64,000 nt of DNA from Neckera pumila (lineage: Eukaryota; Streptophyta; Bryopsida; Hypnales; Neckeraceae). Under the pieces are notes generated by a model. That model did no database searches. It worked only from the letters and a program-made list of their open reading frames with translations, and was not told where the DNA came from. The DNA lies in NCBI GenBank assembly GCA_963969595.1, contig OZ018416.1, forward strand, positions 3,612,065 through 3,676,064, read 5' to 3'. Below are positions 13,101-26,102 of this stretch, one piece after another. Position 1 is the first letter of the stretch, and each line of letters starts with the position of its first letter. The translations under genes were made by a program, and so were the position numbers.

Positions 13101-14118
13101 TTTCATTTTCTAGTATACAAGGCCATCTCAGAAAATTGTTGTTTATTTTTGCACTCTGCCAAATAATCTAACAAATATGTTATTAAGTTTTTATTCAAAT
13201 AAAATTAGAACTTAAGAGGAGGAAGAAGAGAAGAAGTTCATTAAAATCACTTAAAATAGAAATGATTATTTGGATTTGGAATTTGGATGAACAAAATAAC
13301 CCCTATTAAAAGCAAGACAAAAAGTATTGAGACTTTAGCAAATCTTGCTTCCAGAGAAAAAATTACACAAATGGCACAATAATGTGGCCTTTTATTTCAA
13401 AATTCTTAGAAAGATTGTTCAAAATTTTGCGAGGCCTTACATAAGGCAACACTATGACTTCAAATATTTTACCTCACAATTTTTGCCAAAGTTGCAAAAA
13501 AAATGGGGTTCATAGTAAAATAGTCTAGACTTTGACATGGATTTGCTACTAAATCTAAACTATATTCATGGCAATAAATACATTGTGGCCCACCAACTTG
13601 TCTTTATTTAAGCTTTAAATTCAAGATCTTGGATTTGAATTACTATCCCTCATTCCACATGCTGTATGCTTCTTCATTCTTATTGATTGAAGCAAATCCA
13701 GAAACAAAACTCATTGGAGCTCCATTTTGAACTATAAAGGAGTCACTAGAAGAAAACCAAGTTGGAGGCAATACAATCTATTTGATGTTTCTTTTGTTTC
13801 TAGTGCAAAATTTTGGACTACAAAGGGATTCAATCCCCAATTTTTTTGTATTTTACTACTCATAGGCAAAAAAGATCCTCCAACTTTGTTCTAGCTTTAA
13901 AATTGGCTTTAATTTTGGTCAATTTTGAAGCACAACAAAAAGAAATTTATTCAAGGTTTTCTAAAAAATCTAAGAATACAAGAATCATATTTTATTCTTT
14001 GAAGGTAGCTAGAGAACCAAAATCACAATCCACATGGGTTCAAATTGCCTAAAATTTGTCTGTTCTAAATATTTTAAACGACTTTCTTGAAAATTTTGAA
14101 ACATTGACACAACATTCT
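13101..14118. other. AT-rich DNA, no gene seen
   Basis: An open frame at 13813-14052 is lysine/serine-rich with no recognisable domain. It is probably chance. Confidence 0.5.
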
Positions 14119-14120
14119 TA

Positions 14121-14328
14121 ACCTGGTGAGGAACCTCCCTCCAAGTGGAGGTATAATTCCCCCCAAAATGCCTAGGGGGAGGCTTAAGTTATAATAGTCA
14201 CAATCTCATTGGCCAGACTGAGCTATGGGTCTTCGTTGTCAAAGGTATTGAAACCTCATTCGATACATTGACACTTTTTTGCTGGGGGCCTCCCGATTTT
14301 GGGGGGAGCAAAAGGGACCCCCCTAGTG
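14121..14328. mobile_element. possible MITE with GC-rich inverted ends, ~0.2 kb
   Basis: The left half contains CCCCCCAAAAT then GGGGGAGGC. The right half contains GCCTCCCGATTTTGGGGGGA, a near-complement. The right end reads CTAGTG, suggestive of a CACTA-type terminus, but the left end (ACCTGGTGAGG) has diverged and I could not fix a target duplication. Classification is tentative. Confidence 0.45.
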
Positions 14329-14578
14329 AACGTCAATAATGTTATGGAATTTAAATCTTGGTATAAAAATTTAACACCCATTAGATTTGAGCATCACCTT
14401 CACATTTTTCACTTTGATGCCTATATGGTAATCAACAAATTCATTTGTATACCAACAGAACTACATTTAGTAAGTTCAAAAATTAGAAAAAAATTCTTGC
14501 AAAAATATACATTTGAATTTTTTTGGATGATAAGACATATACTACACAAATTTTAAAAAAGATATTTTATTGTAAATT

Positions 14579-17500
14579 CTATCGAGTTATAAAAGATTCA
14601 TATAATACTGTATAAGAAAATATAACAACTCCAGCAAAACCCAATATACTAGGTACTATTACAGCCCATAATGCCCATGGATTTCCGCAAGTAATACTTC
14701 CCAATCTCACTTGCATAAAATACACCATGGATATTATCATAAAGATTGAACCAATGATTGTTCCAAGCAAACATGACCATATTCCAAATTGCAAGAATTT
14801 GAAATTTACCATTGTTGTTTTTGAATTTTGTACACTTTGTTGAGCATTTCCTTCATTAAAAACAAAAGCAAAGTTAGTTTCCATATAAAATGTCACATAT
14901 AAGCATATTTACGATAAATTCTTAAATAATAGAATAATGAATTTTTGAACTCTATCGTTAATGAATATATACAAATGCACCATGTCAGTTATACACTTAG
15001 TTTTATATATAAATGTATCCAAATATTATATATATATAGAGAGAGAGAGAGAGAAATATAAACTACATCATTAATCATTAGTCATGGCACGCATGAATTA
15101 CTTCAAGTTATTAATGATTACTTTTGTAGGACGTAAATCAATCATACCCAATACAAGAAGTAATTTAAAACCATGTGCCACCATAGTTGAAAAGAGGAAA
15201 AATCCAAAAGATACAATTTCCCAATAAACAACATTTCTATACACATCAAGTGTAACATAACAATCTGGTCTAGGAGGTGCAAGTGACGTTGATACTTGCA
15301 TTATAGGAAGAGGTGGACTAAATGCATAGCCAAGAAATATAGCAATAGCAAACCATGTATTTACCTATGTGACAAACAATATGCCGTATTTTAATACATT
15401 TCATTAGTAAATAAAAGTATATTTTTAACAATTTTATTTAAAATTTAAAATTTCAGATGCATAACTTAGAAAATTAAGATATTTGATTAATTTGTAGATG
15501 TACCAAATTGAAAAGATAACGTTAGAAATGCAGGATTTTAAAATAAATGTTTTTAATATTTGTTGGTAAGTAATTCACTTGTACTAATTCATCAAGAGTA
15601 GTAACATGAATGATTGTTTTATCAGGATGGAGTGGTATATCAGCATCATCGTCCACGTTGTCAACTATGATTTGTGAAGTTGTATTGTGACTGAAAAGTA
15701 TAAAGTATTTATTCAAGTCATCTGCTTAACATTTTTTGAAAAATATTATCTTCAATGTATATATTTTTTTAAATAATAACAAAAATAAAATAATCAAACA
15801 TGTTTTGGATTACACATAAAGATGTAATCACCCTGCTGGAAGATGTTTTGGCTTTTTTTTAACACGAATTGGAATCAAAGCATTTTGTGGAGCAACATTT
15901 ACACGTAGAACATATGGAGGAACATCTCCGTACTTTTTACCTACCTATGTTATATATTATAATAATAAGATGGTTGCTTAAAGAATACTTTATTTATGAC
16001 ATGCAACAATGAAATATTCTTGAACATTATTTAGAATGCATCATAATGCATAAATAATTTAAAAATCAAAATCAAATTATAAATTTAGTTTTAAAACTTT
16101 CATTGAATTCAATATACTTTTAAGATATTCCTACAATTTAGGACTAAATTGTACAATAGATTTTGATTTAATGAACGTTATTTTGATTTATAATTTAATA
16201 ATTCTTCATGAATATATTGCGACTTAAAAAATTAATAAAAAGCCTACATATTTATAAATTGTATTAATTAATTTGATTTAAAAAATATAATTTTTATATA
16301 TAAGATGATATACTTCAAATACACGTACAAGTGAAAAATGAAACATGTATGTTCCCATTTGAGTAAACAAATGTTCTAATTGATTGCCTTTAGTATTAAA
16401 ACAATACAATCCTTCCATTTGTTTTTTTGTACTTGCTCCTGCAATTTCATTGTATACAACTCGTGCTCCTTCATTTACATTGAGTACACTTGTTTCATTG
16501 GGTACAAAGTCTAGTATCTTTACTTCTAAATGCATCGATAGAGCTTTATCTACTACATTTGTTTGATGAGTTGATTTATTTACTTGAAGTAATTTTGGTC
16601 TCACTACAGCAATAATTTCTTTTGGAAGTTCATATCCCAAATTCACAGTTCCATTATTTGTCAATTTCTAAATTACAAACATAAAAAGATAAACCTTTAT
16701 TTTATAAAAACAAACTACAATTATAAATCATTGTATTTAAATTGATTACTAGCGCCTTGAATTGCAAAAATTGTTAAATTTATAATATTAATTAGTATTT
16801 TTTGTATTTATTTAAAATTAAATAACATCACTTATTTATCAAAATTTAATAAAAAATTTGAAGATATTATATTGTTTGTTTGTTCATTATAAAATTATAA
16901 AAATAGATATATAAAATAGTTAACAAATTCAAATTTGAAACGTTTCTTATGCAAAAATTAAATCTATATTTTTAAATACCAATTAGAATAATCATATACC
17001 AAAAGGTAAAAAAAATTCACATCAATTCAACATTGGGAATTGTATTGCTACACTATCTTTATTTTTTATTGTATAACAAACCATTCAATATTAATTTACA
17101 TATGACATTGCGTATTTTTTATAATTATTATCATTCAAATTTAAAATATTGAATTGAATATTAATTCATCTATTAATTTATAGATTTTAAAAATAAATTG
17201 AAATTTTTACCCCATTTATATTGAACAAAGAAGTTTCTTTTGAATTTAAGATTTCTACGTTGTAAGATGAATTTGAAAATCCTATGTTGGTTTTATCATT
17301 TGCTTTAGGACAAATTTTACCATTTTGAATTTGAAACTAGAAAAAACAACCATTGGAAATATGATACTTTCATTAGATAAATATTTCTTTATGTATTATT
17401 ATACAATTCAATGGTACATTCTTAAATTTTAAATATATACATGTTTATATTTTTAATCATATATTTAAAGTTTTAATAATAAAATATAATAAAAATATAA

Positions 17501-17668
17501 TAAATTTTGTTTCAAAGTTCACATTAAAGTGCACCAATATACCTTCTCTGTACAAACAATTGTAAGTGGAAGTCTTCTACTTTTTTGAAGAGACGTATGT
17601 TTTTGGTGCACAATTTTTGACATTTTGTAAATAAATTCATTCAATTGTTGAATATAATAGTGTACTTC
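14579..17668 (-). CDS. multi-exon plant membrane protein, unknown function (5' end missing)
   Basis: Exons on the minus strand, in reading order, are 17543-17668, 17211-17336, 16329-16667, 15832-15944, 15579-15690, 15122-15364 and about 14579-14860. Most junctions have clear GT and pyrimidine-AG sites and the phases agree (for example GG|T between 15832 and 15690). The first exon (EVHYYIQQLNEF) looks helical. The next exons resemble a beta-sandwich region, with GTYMFHFSL at its end. The last two exons hold four hydrophobic segments (WFAIAIFLGYAF; VSFGFFLFSTMVAHGF; CLLGTIIGSIFMIISMV; WAVIVPSILGFAGVVIF) before a TAG stop. From memory the tail resembles plant proteins labelled MEE60-like, but I am not certain. 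The last intron's phase is unresolved. A possible upstream exon near 17.7 kb has a stop in the best frame, so the gene may be incomplete or decaying. Confidence 0.65.
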
Positions 17669-17699
17669 CTATGAAAACATTATATGCGTTGTACGTAGA

Positions 17700-18200
17700 T
17701 TGTAATAGTGCTGACATGTTCTTTATATCTTATGCCAACAATTCAAGTTCATACAAAATCTTAAGGTTTTAATAATAAAGTATAATTTTAAACATGAAAT
17801 ACAAATGCATTTATATTATAATTGTATTATGTGGCATTTATATGTTCCACTATAGTAAAGTTTATTACATGAATATGTATACTGTGAATGAAATATTTGT
17901 GCATTTTTAAAAGCTTGATGTTACAAATATATTGGTGTAACCATTATTTTAAAAACAAATGTACAAATGAAAAAATATGATTTGATTGTGATTTAGGTCA
18001 GATTTCTTAAATTAAAATTGTTTCATATAGGATATTAAAAAAAATTTAACGATCAATTTTACTACATTTTGTTTTAGATATATGAAGAAATTTTGTTTCT
18101 TTGTTGAAACAAAAAATGACTTATCAATAAAAGAAAAGCTTAAAGTCTTGAACATTACAAATCCACCTCTTATTTTTTTCTTATTAGTAAACTTAAAGTA
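17700..18200. other. AT-rich DNA upstream of the membrane-protein gene
   Basis: On the minus strand a coding-like peptide, ILYELELLA then a stop then DIKNMSALLQST, precedes the first confident exon. It could be a decayed 5' exon or UTR. Nothing else was seen. Confidence 0.35.
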
Positions 18201-18204
18201 TTAA

Positions 18205-18846
18205 CCTCTAAAGGACCATTGTCCTTTTGGAGGACAAATCCTGGGCAAGTACATGTGGTCTCAATTTTTGCCATAATTTCTTGAAACTTTTTTTCTAGAT
18301 AGGAAAATTGATTAGCTTTGTGGTAATATAAATTTTTTCAATTGAAGCCCGGGAACAAAAGTTATGCCCAAATATGCTCAAAGTTGGAGAGATAGGGCAA
18401 CCAAAAAATTCAAAAATTTGAATTTAAGAAAAAAATTCTCATAGATTATATTTTTGTCTAAATGGAAATCTTTGATTCATTTCATTTGGATAAGTGATGT
18501 GAAAGTTGTGGACAATCTTGTCATAAGATGACATTGGAGGGCATTGGAGGGCCGTTTCAAGCCCGTTTCCAAATCTGGCTCAATTGTTAAGAAGGTTTGA
18601 AGTCAAATAATCTAGTTCTATAATGTGCAAAAAAACTTGTTTTCTTCACTTTAAACGTAGATTTTTTGAACGCAATCTGTGTGGCCAAAATTTTTGAAAC
18701 TTGTTCCACACATTTTCATGCTAGTGAGGTGTAAGATCCTATGATTAGATGTGCAAATAAAACAATTTTCAATTTTTTAACTATTTGCACTAGAAATGGC
18801 AATTTTGAGTGTTTTTTGGCGGAAAAAAGGCCTGGGTCTATTACGG
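18205..18846. mobile_element. TTAA-flanked (piggyBac-like) element copy, 642 bp
   Basis: TTAA (18201-18204) is followed by CCTCTAAAGGACCATTG and then TCCTTTTGGAGGACAAATCC. At the far end the family motif CTAGAAATGGCAATTTTGAG lies just before a degenerate terminus and TTAA at 18847-18850. Its ends match those of 47526-49570. No coding potential. Confidence 0.7.
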
Positions 18847-19199
18847 TTAAATTTTCTTATTTTGATTGATATTAAGATCATTTATTAAAATATGATAATA
18901 ATATCATTCAAAAAATCAATTGATAAGTGTATAATAAGAAAATTTATTAGTATAGGGAGGAAAAAGAGAAGACTAGAAGCTATAATAGTTATCCAATTTT
19001 TACAACTTATTGCGTGATTACTAATATGATATAATAGGTATTCAAAAAATTATGGTAGACTATAATAAGTTATGACAATGATTGTTCTTCAATCTGAGTA
19101 AGATTTAATTTTCATTAAATTTGACAGTTATATTTGTCCAAAAAATGATCATACAAGTGCTATCTTCAACAAATATGATATGCTTATGATATACTTATT

Positions 19200-19960
19200 A
19201 TAAGTTCATAATCCATCCTTATATGACTTGTTAACCTTGGTCTTCCTTTAATATTATTTGAGAGTTGCTATCAAGAGGCTCCGCTATTGCAAAATAAACC
19301 TATAAAACACCATGCACTAACTTTTCTACATTTCAAATGTTTTCTATGTAACAAAAATGATATGAATGTGGTTGAAATTGAAGACGGATCAATAAAATAT
19401 GGGTGGAATTTAGGACCAAAGTGCATATGCCTATCTTTCCAAAAGTTCTACTGTAATCTTATCAATATAAACACAAATGTGAAGTATAGCAAAGTAAGTC
19501 CGCACAATGTTGGAGGCCCTCAAAGTATCTTGTAATAAGGATATATGCAACCATAAACAACACCACACAAAAATTGAAAACCTACATTGGGACCAAAAAA
19601 CATCATAGAATCATAGATATTGATTACACAACATGTACACAATCAAAGATGTGAGAGTCTACAAGAGCTTGGTGTTGGTTCTTGGCGCACCTAGTGAAAG
19701 TATTGAAAATTTGTAACTTATTCATACGATGTCCAAATAATGCATTCTTCTTACAATTGCCAATGAGATCCAACAAAAATAATTTATGATTAATCATAGA
19801 AACTATGCTCCGTTGCAAATAGTGAAGATAATAAGTGCGCATATCTTACCAAAAATAAAGCAACTAGAGTCTTGAGATACAGTATTTATTGGAAAAATTC
19901 AAGTCAAAAACAAATTGAGCGAAGTTACAATCTTCACAATCTCCTTATCAACAGTGAAAT
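19200..19960. other. no confident gene
   Basis: Short ORFs (19287-19535 plus; 19624-19842 minus) have no domain I recognise. The minus ORF (RCAKNQHQALVDSHIFDC) could be a transposon relic, but this is unsupported. Confidence 0.4.
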
Positions 19961-19964
19961 GGCA

Positions 19965-20960
19965 TCTGTACTGTACAGTATCCCAAAGAAAGAGTACATA
20001 ACAAATTCTAGTTTAGTGCCAAAAGGCTTAATTTTGAAATCAGAGTTAGAAGATGATCCATTGAGATTTTGAAAAAAAAATTTGAACAAAAATAGCTCAG
20101 AATTTATAGAAGAACAATTTTTGTTCTTGGCCAAATAGCATATTATGCATTTGTTGTGATTGATTGATTGACAAAGTGGAATATTGTAAGTTCAAAGGTA
20201 ATTTTTTCAAATCACATTTACTACACAGCTACTAAGATTTTGAAATTACTTCTTAAAAGGAAACAACTTAGAACTTACAAGAGAACAACTTCCAATTTTA
20301 AGCTCAAAAGCCTATCATGCCTCAATGGTTCACAAATGAAATCCAAATGAGTGGACCAATCTCAAAAGACAACTCATCTGACTAAATAATTTGTTTCCAA
20401 GTCTTCTATCGTCCAATGCTGGTGTTGCATTGCAAAGGTTAGCCTTGCAAGCTTGTGCTAGTCATGTATAAATAGCTTCTTTGTAGCAATGCAAGATTGA
20501 TAGTCCAAACTATGGATTACCTTTTGAATTGTGACAAAGGTGAGATTGATCCACTCATTTGGGCTTCATTTGTAAACCATTGAGGCATGATAAGCTTTTG
20601 AGCTTAAAATGGAAGTTATTCTCTTGTAAGTTCTGGTTGTTTCCTTTCAAGAAGTAATTTCAAAATCTTAGTAACTGGTGTAGTAATTATACTTTGAAAA
20701 AATTACCTTTGAATATACGATATTCCACTTTGTTAATCAATCACTCACTATAAATATACAATACGCTATTTGGCCAAGAACAAAAGTTGTTCTCCTATAA
20801 ATTTTGAGCTATTTTTGTTCAAAAAGTTTTTTCAAAATGTCCAAACTGGAAGTTATGTACTCTTTCTTTGGGATATTGTACAGTCCCCTACCAAAAGTTC
20901 CCGTGATTGCAATTCAAACCATTCTGTTTTCTTGGCACAATTTAGAATGCACTGGACACT
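19965..20960. repeat. large inverted duplication, arms ~19965-20376 and ~20536-20960
   Basis: The right arm is the diverged reverse complement of the left. Matching pieces include GTGGAATATTGTAAG against its complement near 20730, TCATGCCTCAATGGTT against AACCATTGAGGCATGA, and GGCCAAGAACAAAAGTTGTT against its complement near 20130. A spacer of about 160 bp separates the arms. No genes are inside. It overlaps the next palindrome, forming a multi-armed foldback region. Confidence 0.8.
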
Positions 20961-21910
20961 TTTAGTTTTGCACAATCAACAATCACATCTTATGCATTTC
21001 CAATCAAGCATATCAAATTTTAGTTTGAAAGAAAACAAAACTCTATTTTTGGTGAATTGATTCATTTAGTTTTCATGATTTTATATGATAATTCATTGAA
21101 AAATATTGGTGACCAATTATTTCAAATTTTATTGCAAATATATAGGAAACATCCATACATGCATCTTTCCTTCAACAAGCATCTCCAAAAAAATTTCAAA
21201 TACTCTTTCTATAGAGATTTCAATGTTGAGGTGATAATGCCCTAATTTTGGAAAAGATATTTCTTTATTGTAATTAGATTTTGGCAAAGTAATTTCACCA
21301 TCACGTTCAAATGTATGAAATCAGTTACAATGTGAAGGACAAAATAGAAAAAACTAACTACAATAAAGAAAAATCTATTTTCCAAGATTAGGGCATTATC
21401 ACCTCAACATTGAAATCTCTATAGAAAGAGTATTTGAAATTTTTTTGGAGATGCTTGTTGAAAAAAAGATGTATGGATGGATGCTTCCTATACATCTGCA
21501 ATAACATTTAAAAAATTTGTCACCAATATGTTACATGAATTATCATGTAAAACCATGAAAATTAAATGAAACAATTCACCAAAAATGGAGTTTGGGGTTT
21601 TCTGAAACTAAAATTTGAAAACCTTATGCTTGGTTGGGATTGTATAAGGGCCTCTTCACACTATGGCCGTCCAAGTCGAGAGTCCGTCGTTTCCACCAAT
21701 CATATTGCAGGGTCCGTTGGTTCCACCAATCATATTGCAGAGTCCCACGGCCTCTCGACTTGGACGGCCATAGTGTGAAGAGGCCCTAAGATATGAATGT
21801 TGATTGTGCAAAATAAAAAATATCAAGTGCATTCTGCATTGTGCAAAGGAAAGTGAATGATCCAAATTGCAATCACGGAAACTTTTGGTAAGGGACTGTA
21901 CAGTACAGTA
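20870..21910. repeat. second inverted duplication, arms ~20870-21275 and ~21345-21910
   Basis: The central arms are nearly identical (AGGTGATAATGCCCTAATTT around 21230 against its complement around 21390). The outer arms match as well (GATTGCAATTC...CACAATCAACAAT against its complement near 21800-21880). The right arm is longer because a 139-bp MITE is inserted in it. Confidence 0.8.
21648..21786. mobile_element. Tourist/Harbinger-like MITE, 139 bp, with internal tandem repeat
   Basis: The ends are GGGCCTCTTCACACTATGGC and its complement, flanked by TAA at 21645-21647 and 21787-21789. The core carries two tandem ~30-bp units each ending TTCCACCAATCATATTGCAG. The other arm of the surrounding inverted repeat has a single TTA (20990-20992) at the matching place and no element, giving an empty-site comparison. 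Confidence 0.9.
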
Positions 21911-22190
21911 TTGACTATTGAACGAACAAATACCCCTGCAGAAATATAGACAAGATCTGGATCCGGAAGCCCATCCTCTCGGAATGCAATTAATAAGTAC
22001 CAGATTGTGATTTAGGTCCAACTCCATCTCGGACCAAGTGTCGTCAGGTTTCAACAATTTATGTGGACTAGACATTGTTTAGCCAGACTTCATCGTAAAT
22101 TTGTAAAACTAGGGTTGTAGTAAGGTGTACTAAGAAGATTACCTGCGGCTCATAGCAGACACTGAAGGTTGTTTCTGCTAAACCTCCTTA

Positions 22191-22696
22191 CCCCCCCCTA
22201 AAGGACCAAACGGCGTTTTTTGGCAACATAGTGATTTTGGGCAGCTCACTACGAATGGAAATTTTATTTTTTTCTCTTTGAAAACTTCACACAATGTGTG
22301 CCCGAGGAGTAGCTTTAAGGCCCGACAATTTTCAAAACTTTTGACTACATGGTTAAAAAGTTATTGGATGATATGTCATTTTCAACAGTCGGCGAGCAGC
22401 TCAAAAAAATTCTGAAAAATCACTTTAAAAAAAAATTAAAAATTGAAATCGGTTCTTTAGATTTATATATATGCATAAAGCTTTGAATTATTCCATTTTG
22501 ATTTATGAGATAAAAATTATGAGGTGTTCTAGTTTGCAGGCAATTACGGATTCCCTACTCAAAAATAAACTTAGAAGTCCTTTATTTAATTCAATTTTTA
22601 ATATATTTTGAAAAAAATAAAAGCATAGGATGTATGTTGTTTACTATAACATTACAACCATTGGCATTGACATTTTTTTATTCCATAATTAAATTC
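22191..22696. mobile_element. TTAA-family fragment, same terminus as 46596-47499
   Basis: It starts CCCCTAAAGGACCAAACGGC then GTTTTTTGGCAAC, matching the inverted right end of the 46596-47499 element, including the GGGCAGCTCACTA motif. It stops where the next element begins. The left TTAA is degenerate (TTAC). Confidence 0.65.
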
Positions 22697-22700
22697 TTAA

Positions 22701-23570
22701 CCCCTAAAGTCCCAAGGCCCATTTTCCATCAAAAACCACTCAAAACTGCCATTTCTATAGCAAAGAGCAAAGAAAATTTAAAATGTATTTTTTACATATT
22801 TAACCATAGGATCTTGTACTGCACTAGTGTAAGAAGGTGTGAAAGAAATTTTAGAAATTTTGACTATGTCGATTGCAAGATATTTGCATTTAAAGTGAAG
22901 AAATCAAGTTTTTTTGCACCTTGTTCAACTACATTTTTTGGCTTTGAACCTCTTAACCTAAATTTTTTGCTCTTATGATTTTGAATATCTAATTTTATAT
23001 GATGAAGAATTGAGTTGAGAACCTAGGAAAAAAAATCCAAAATAGAAACATTTAGTTTTCACTCATTAAAAATTTGTTAAGTAGAAGTAGATTCAAGATT
23101 GAAGGAAAAATGAAATCATTAATAGCTCTCAGATAGGGTTGAAATATACTGATTCCAATGATGAGATTGTTCTAGCAAGAAATCTTAACGTTTTGAAACT
23201 TTTTTTTTCTTAAAATGTCAGAATTGAGTTCAGAAATGAATCCTACAAGTTATTTTTTCAAGAAGATGTTCTAATTGCCTGAAAAATAAGATTGTCTATA
23301 ACTTTTGCATAACAAATCCAAATGGAATGAATCAAAGCTTCCTATGATGAAAATAAAATCTATGTGAAACAAATTTTTAAAATTTTTAATTTAAAGTTTT
23401 TTTGATGGTTTTTTTCTGCCCGACAAACTAAAATTTGGGATTTTTCTACCATAACTTTTACTACAAAGCATCGATTGGAAAGCTAATGTGATTCTCTATC
23501 TTTACAAAAAAAATCAAAAAATTACAACAAATATTGAGACCGTAGGAGCCTACCCAAAATCTAGGGGGGG
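22701..23570. mobile_element. TTAA-family element copy, ~0.87 kb
   Basis: TTAA at 22697-22700 is followed by CCCCTAAAGTCCCAAGGCCC and CAAAAACCACTCAAAACTGC. The right end reads CCTACCCAAAATC as in the 47526-49570 copy, but the terminus itself is eroded to a G-run. An ORF at 22634-22978 lies in this repeat and is not a gene. Confidence 0.7.
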
Positions 23571-24640
23571 CACTCCTTTGTAGAAAATACATACACCTGT
23601 GATAGCGTCCTAATTATTGGGGGGCTATTTACCTTGCGGAATGGAATATAAGGCATGCTATTTTTTGAAATAAAGGTAAATTCTAATATTTTAAGACACC
23701 CTATTGTATTTTTAATTTTTGAGGGAGGTGATTTAAATGTACCATATTTTGCTTATAAGTAAAACTTTTACCACATTCAACCCATTTTCAAACAAGTGTC
23801 TCAAACTTCAGGAAATAGATTAAAGATGTTGCACACAAACAATATAGGCAAATACAAATCTACAGTACTATACAACAAAATATTGAATCAAGGAGTCCCC
23901 ACTTTCCAAGAGATTACATACCATCAACAGACTAGAAATTAGATTGCATACATGAGTGCTTACACATGCCATACATATCACAATCACAAGGCAGGCTTAA
24001 ATCATACAGTACAAGGAGGGAAGAAAACAATGGCATTGGAAATCAATGAGGTCCTTAAAAGCAAATAGAAGGACTTCTCATACATGTGGGAAAAAACAAA
24101 CAGCAACCTTAGTCACAGTTTTTGTGTATTAAAAAACACAATTAACTCGTCCTAGTACTTTTAATCTACAAACCATACTATCCTGCATCATGTACACAAT
24201 TGTGTAAAGAACTGCGTGAAGCACCTACAACATCGTAAGAACTATGCCTACAAATTGCCCAGGATTAGAGCAGAAAACAAAAACGACCAAGCTAAAACAA
24301 GATCTTCAACGTTGCTCTGCTGTGGAAAAATCTACAAAAATCCCAAAAGGATCAATGCCATGGCAACCACAAGTGCCACAAATAGAAATGACATCAACTA
24401 ACCAAGTGCAGAAATATTGTACCACACAAGAATGCATGCATTCCTACAAAGCACTGATTAATAAGAACACATTCAAGACCAAAAGGACATTTACAACTCA
24501 CATTCCTCATACCATAGCAATGCATCTGAATTTGCTAGAAATGCACATGGCTAAAACACAATACCGGTACAACAATAAGGGACACCAAAAAGTCTTCAAA
24601 AAATCAAAAACCAGGATTCAGGGAGTGCAGTAAATCACTA
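23571..24640. other. no gene on plus strand; possible 3' UTR of minus-strand model
   Basis: More balanced composition than the flanks. The ORFs at 24216-24633 have no domain. If the 24.6-25.6 kb minus-strand gene is real, this would be its 3' region. Confidence 0.35.
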
Positions 24641-24855
24641 GCGTTGACCTTTGTGCTTTGGGGAGACCCAAACTGCAGAGCCAGGCTCCAAATTTGATCC
24701 GAAGGGCACAAATAAATTACTAGTTTCCAAATGCCCCGAGTTGGTTTCGCAATTGCCTCAGCTCAACCTCAGACAACTGCTTCAATGGCTTGAGGCGAAG
24801 GGCAAAGATCCTAGCAATCGTCAGCAATTGTGCGTCTCGCAACAATGGCAAGCGG

Positions 24856-25586
24856 ATTTACAAGAGTGACGCAACTTGAGCTGATGCCTGAAACCTAAAT
24901 TTTCTATCAATGCTTTCTCGCTTCTGAATTCTTAGTGCTTAGGACCACCAGAAGACCAACGGAAAGTCAGAGAATAATTAGATGAACTGTCCACTCAATA
25001 ATCCTTATGCTGCTAAGTAAGTTTTGCGGTAAGAAGTGATTGTGCTTGTTTGTAACTAGCTAACCTCCAAAGAAGTGCTCCATGCCCTGACTTCGAAGAA
25101 GAGAACGAATCTTTGAGGCCTACAAAAACACGTAAATCAATTTAATATACCCCTACGTACTTAGATAATTTTGATCTCTTCACTCGCATGCACCTACTAC
25201 TTTCATCTGAGCATTGCTGGTCGGCCAACAATAATGGAAGCGCCCATGAATTGCAACACTAAAAACTGCAAAGTCCAACCGCAAAGTCCCGAAATCATCA
25301 GTACTAGAACCACCTTCAAATTCTAAAGCTAAATTCGTGGCTTCAGACCCTAAACTCTAAAACACAGAAAATGCAATGCAAAACATTTTACGGTCGCAAG
25401 AACCCCAAACTGCAAGTGAAAACCCCAAGCAGCAACGACCCATATAAAAACCTTGAACCTAAAGACAAAACCTACACTCAAACCCTGAATGGAACTGCAG
25501 CGCGTACCTTCTAAAACCATGTCAAGCGCAGCAAACGGCAATTGTCCTCTACCGGCCTCCAGATTGCAAATCACATAGAATCCCAA
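24856..25586 (-). CDS. weak three-exon gene model, short protein of unknown function
   Basis: The exons are 25508-25586 (MGFYVICNLEAGRGQLPFA and so on, donor G|GTACGC), 25065-25119 (acceptor TTTTTGTAG, donor GAG|GTTAGC) and one starting at 24894 (acceptor ATTTAG). Phases 1 and 2 join cleanly and give a short peptide ending RFQASAQVASLL at a TAA near 24856. The alternative phase for exon 2 also stays open, which weakens the coding claim. I do not recognise a family. It could equally be a spliced non-coding transcript. Composition is clearly less AT-rich than the flanks. Confidence 0.35.
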
Positions 25587-26102
25587 ACCCTAAACGCATT
25601 GACGGAGGCAGCTATTCAAAATCACGTTTCTTTCCCGCGCATCCCACCTTCCAGCGCACATTGGAAGCCCTGGAAAGGACAATTGCAAATGCTTGGATTC
25701 CAAATGCGCTGTCTGCAGACTGTTTCTTCCAGCCACATTCATCTCCCACTATGGACAGAAAAGGAACACTTTTCATCCATGTCCACTAATTGTGACCTAG
25801 CACTAATACAGGTTAGCAACTTACTGTATTTACTGACCACTAAGCCTTTTTTGCCATGCTATTTTAGATGTACCGCTCACATAATTTTATGTTTTTTAGG
25901 CTATGCTAAATTACATATAATCATGGTTTTTGTTTTCCAAGCCCCTATATTACTTGTATTTTTTTTACAAATTTTTTGGAGAATGAATATAATGGACCCT
26001 ATATTTTATCGCATGTAGTTTCTACGTTTTTCAACAGTGTCCTCCTCCGAGCCCAATATCCATTTTGTCCTCCCAAAGGGACAATGGGACTTCAGGGGTT
26101 AA

